From CAZRDB01 sp964598695 (GTDB lineage Bacteria; Armatimonadota; Zipacnadia; UBA1398), in the NCBI GenBank assembly GCA_964598695.1, contig CAZRDB010000038.1:1-33611 (forward strand): 33,611 nt of DNA, read 5' to 3'. Position numbers and translations under genes: made by a program. Below the pieces are notes generated by a model. It made no database searches and had not been told where the DNA came from. It saw only the letters and a program-made list of their open reading frames with translations. This document shows positions 32,586-33,611 of this stretch, one piece after another (the stretch's first letter is position 1; every line of letters starts with the position of its first letter).

Positions 32586-32727
32586 TCAGGTAGAGCAGAA
32601 GGACGAGCGCTCGACAGACCGACGCTCGCCGCTGGTACCTGCAGGGACTTCCGGGAACCGCTCCAGCGCCGGGCCACCAGGCCCCGACGAAGGACGCCGC
32701 CCCCGCCCCGGCGAACCTTGCTCCGTC
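32586..32727. other. dnaX upstream region without a recognised gene
   Basis: No convincing promoter hexamers or strong ribosome site are seen before dnaX. A small GGGCC-ACCA-GGCCC hairpin occurs near 32671-32684. I looked for the SRP RNA signature, which lies near dnaX in many bacteria, and did not find it on either strand. Confidence 0.4.

Positions 32728-33611
<884 letters not shown>

Noticed and set aside
32514..32727. SRP (4.5S) RNA gene near dnaX
   Set aside because: The conserved domain IV core (GGTCAGG with GGAAGGAAGCAG) is absent on both strands.

Overview
The window is a GC-rich bacterial fragment, probably from a metagenome assembly (one run of 10 N at 958-967). The best fit is an Armatimonadota-like diderm or a similar lineage. 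The reasons are two H-X9-DG pseudopilins with the FTLIELL N-terminus followed by a K-A-R-(E/A)-K-A-R-Q-T-S-C-L-S-N segment, a PEP-CTERM protein, UroD-like and YdjC-like proteins, a GntR-LacI hybrid regulator, and a beta-barrel protein ending in Phe. This is inference from protein style; no rRNA or other phylogenetic marker except a partial dnaX is present. No tRNA, rRNA, CRISPR array, IS element or phage gene was seen.

Layout. 1-1916 (minus): an edge-truncated small membrane protein, a DUF3795 Cys-rich protein, the N gap, and a ferredoxin-nitroreductase fusion. 2178-2891 (plus): a PEP-CTERM secreted protein, with a bidirectional hairpin before the convergent pair methyltransferase/YdjC deacetylase (2963-4638, minus, 4-bp overlap). 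4862-9265 (plus): Gfo/Idh/MocA oxidoreductase, lipoyl synthase lipA, a VanW-family protein and a secreted mono-heme cytochrome with an EF-hand. 9394-10349 (plus): a small lipoprotein plus H-X9-DG pseudopilin cassette. 10409-14648 (minus): a translationally coupled operon of glycyl radical enzyme, its radical SAM activase and a UroD-like protein. 14842-17721 (plus): two ABC-2 permeases without an ATPase, then a GntR-LacI regulator. 18027-19069 (plus): a second lipoprotein plus pseudopilin cassette. 19138-25694 (minus): a small membrane protein with a histone-deacetylase-like protein, a secreted Ig-like protein with a good sigma70-type promoter, and a three-gene cell-envelope group (TPR membrane protein, BtrH/C39-like protein, lipoprotein with TM and coiled coil). 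25793-27001 (plus): a MEMO1 (AmmeMemoRadiSam B) protein. 27081-29604 (minus): a secreted CBM plus TIM-barrel protein and a small membrane protein. 29703-33611 (plus): an outer-membrane barrel protein, murQ, a repeat/hairpin block and the start of dnaX.

The strongest candidate for something not described is the glycyl-radical operon. All three genes overlap by 4 bp, the enzyme carries C-T-E-T where characterised dehydratase/lyase members have C-V-E-P, and the partner is a UroD-superfamily protein. The second candidate is a 52-bp dispersed element that begins inside the TAG stop codon of two unrelated genes and shows one compensatory base-pair change between copies. The third is the repeated pairing of a tiny Lys/Gly/Pro-rich lipoprotein with an H-X9-DG pseudopilin.
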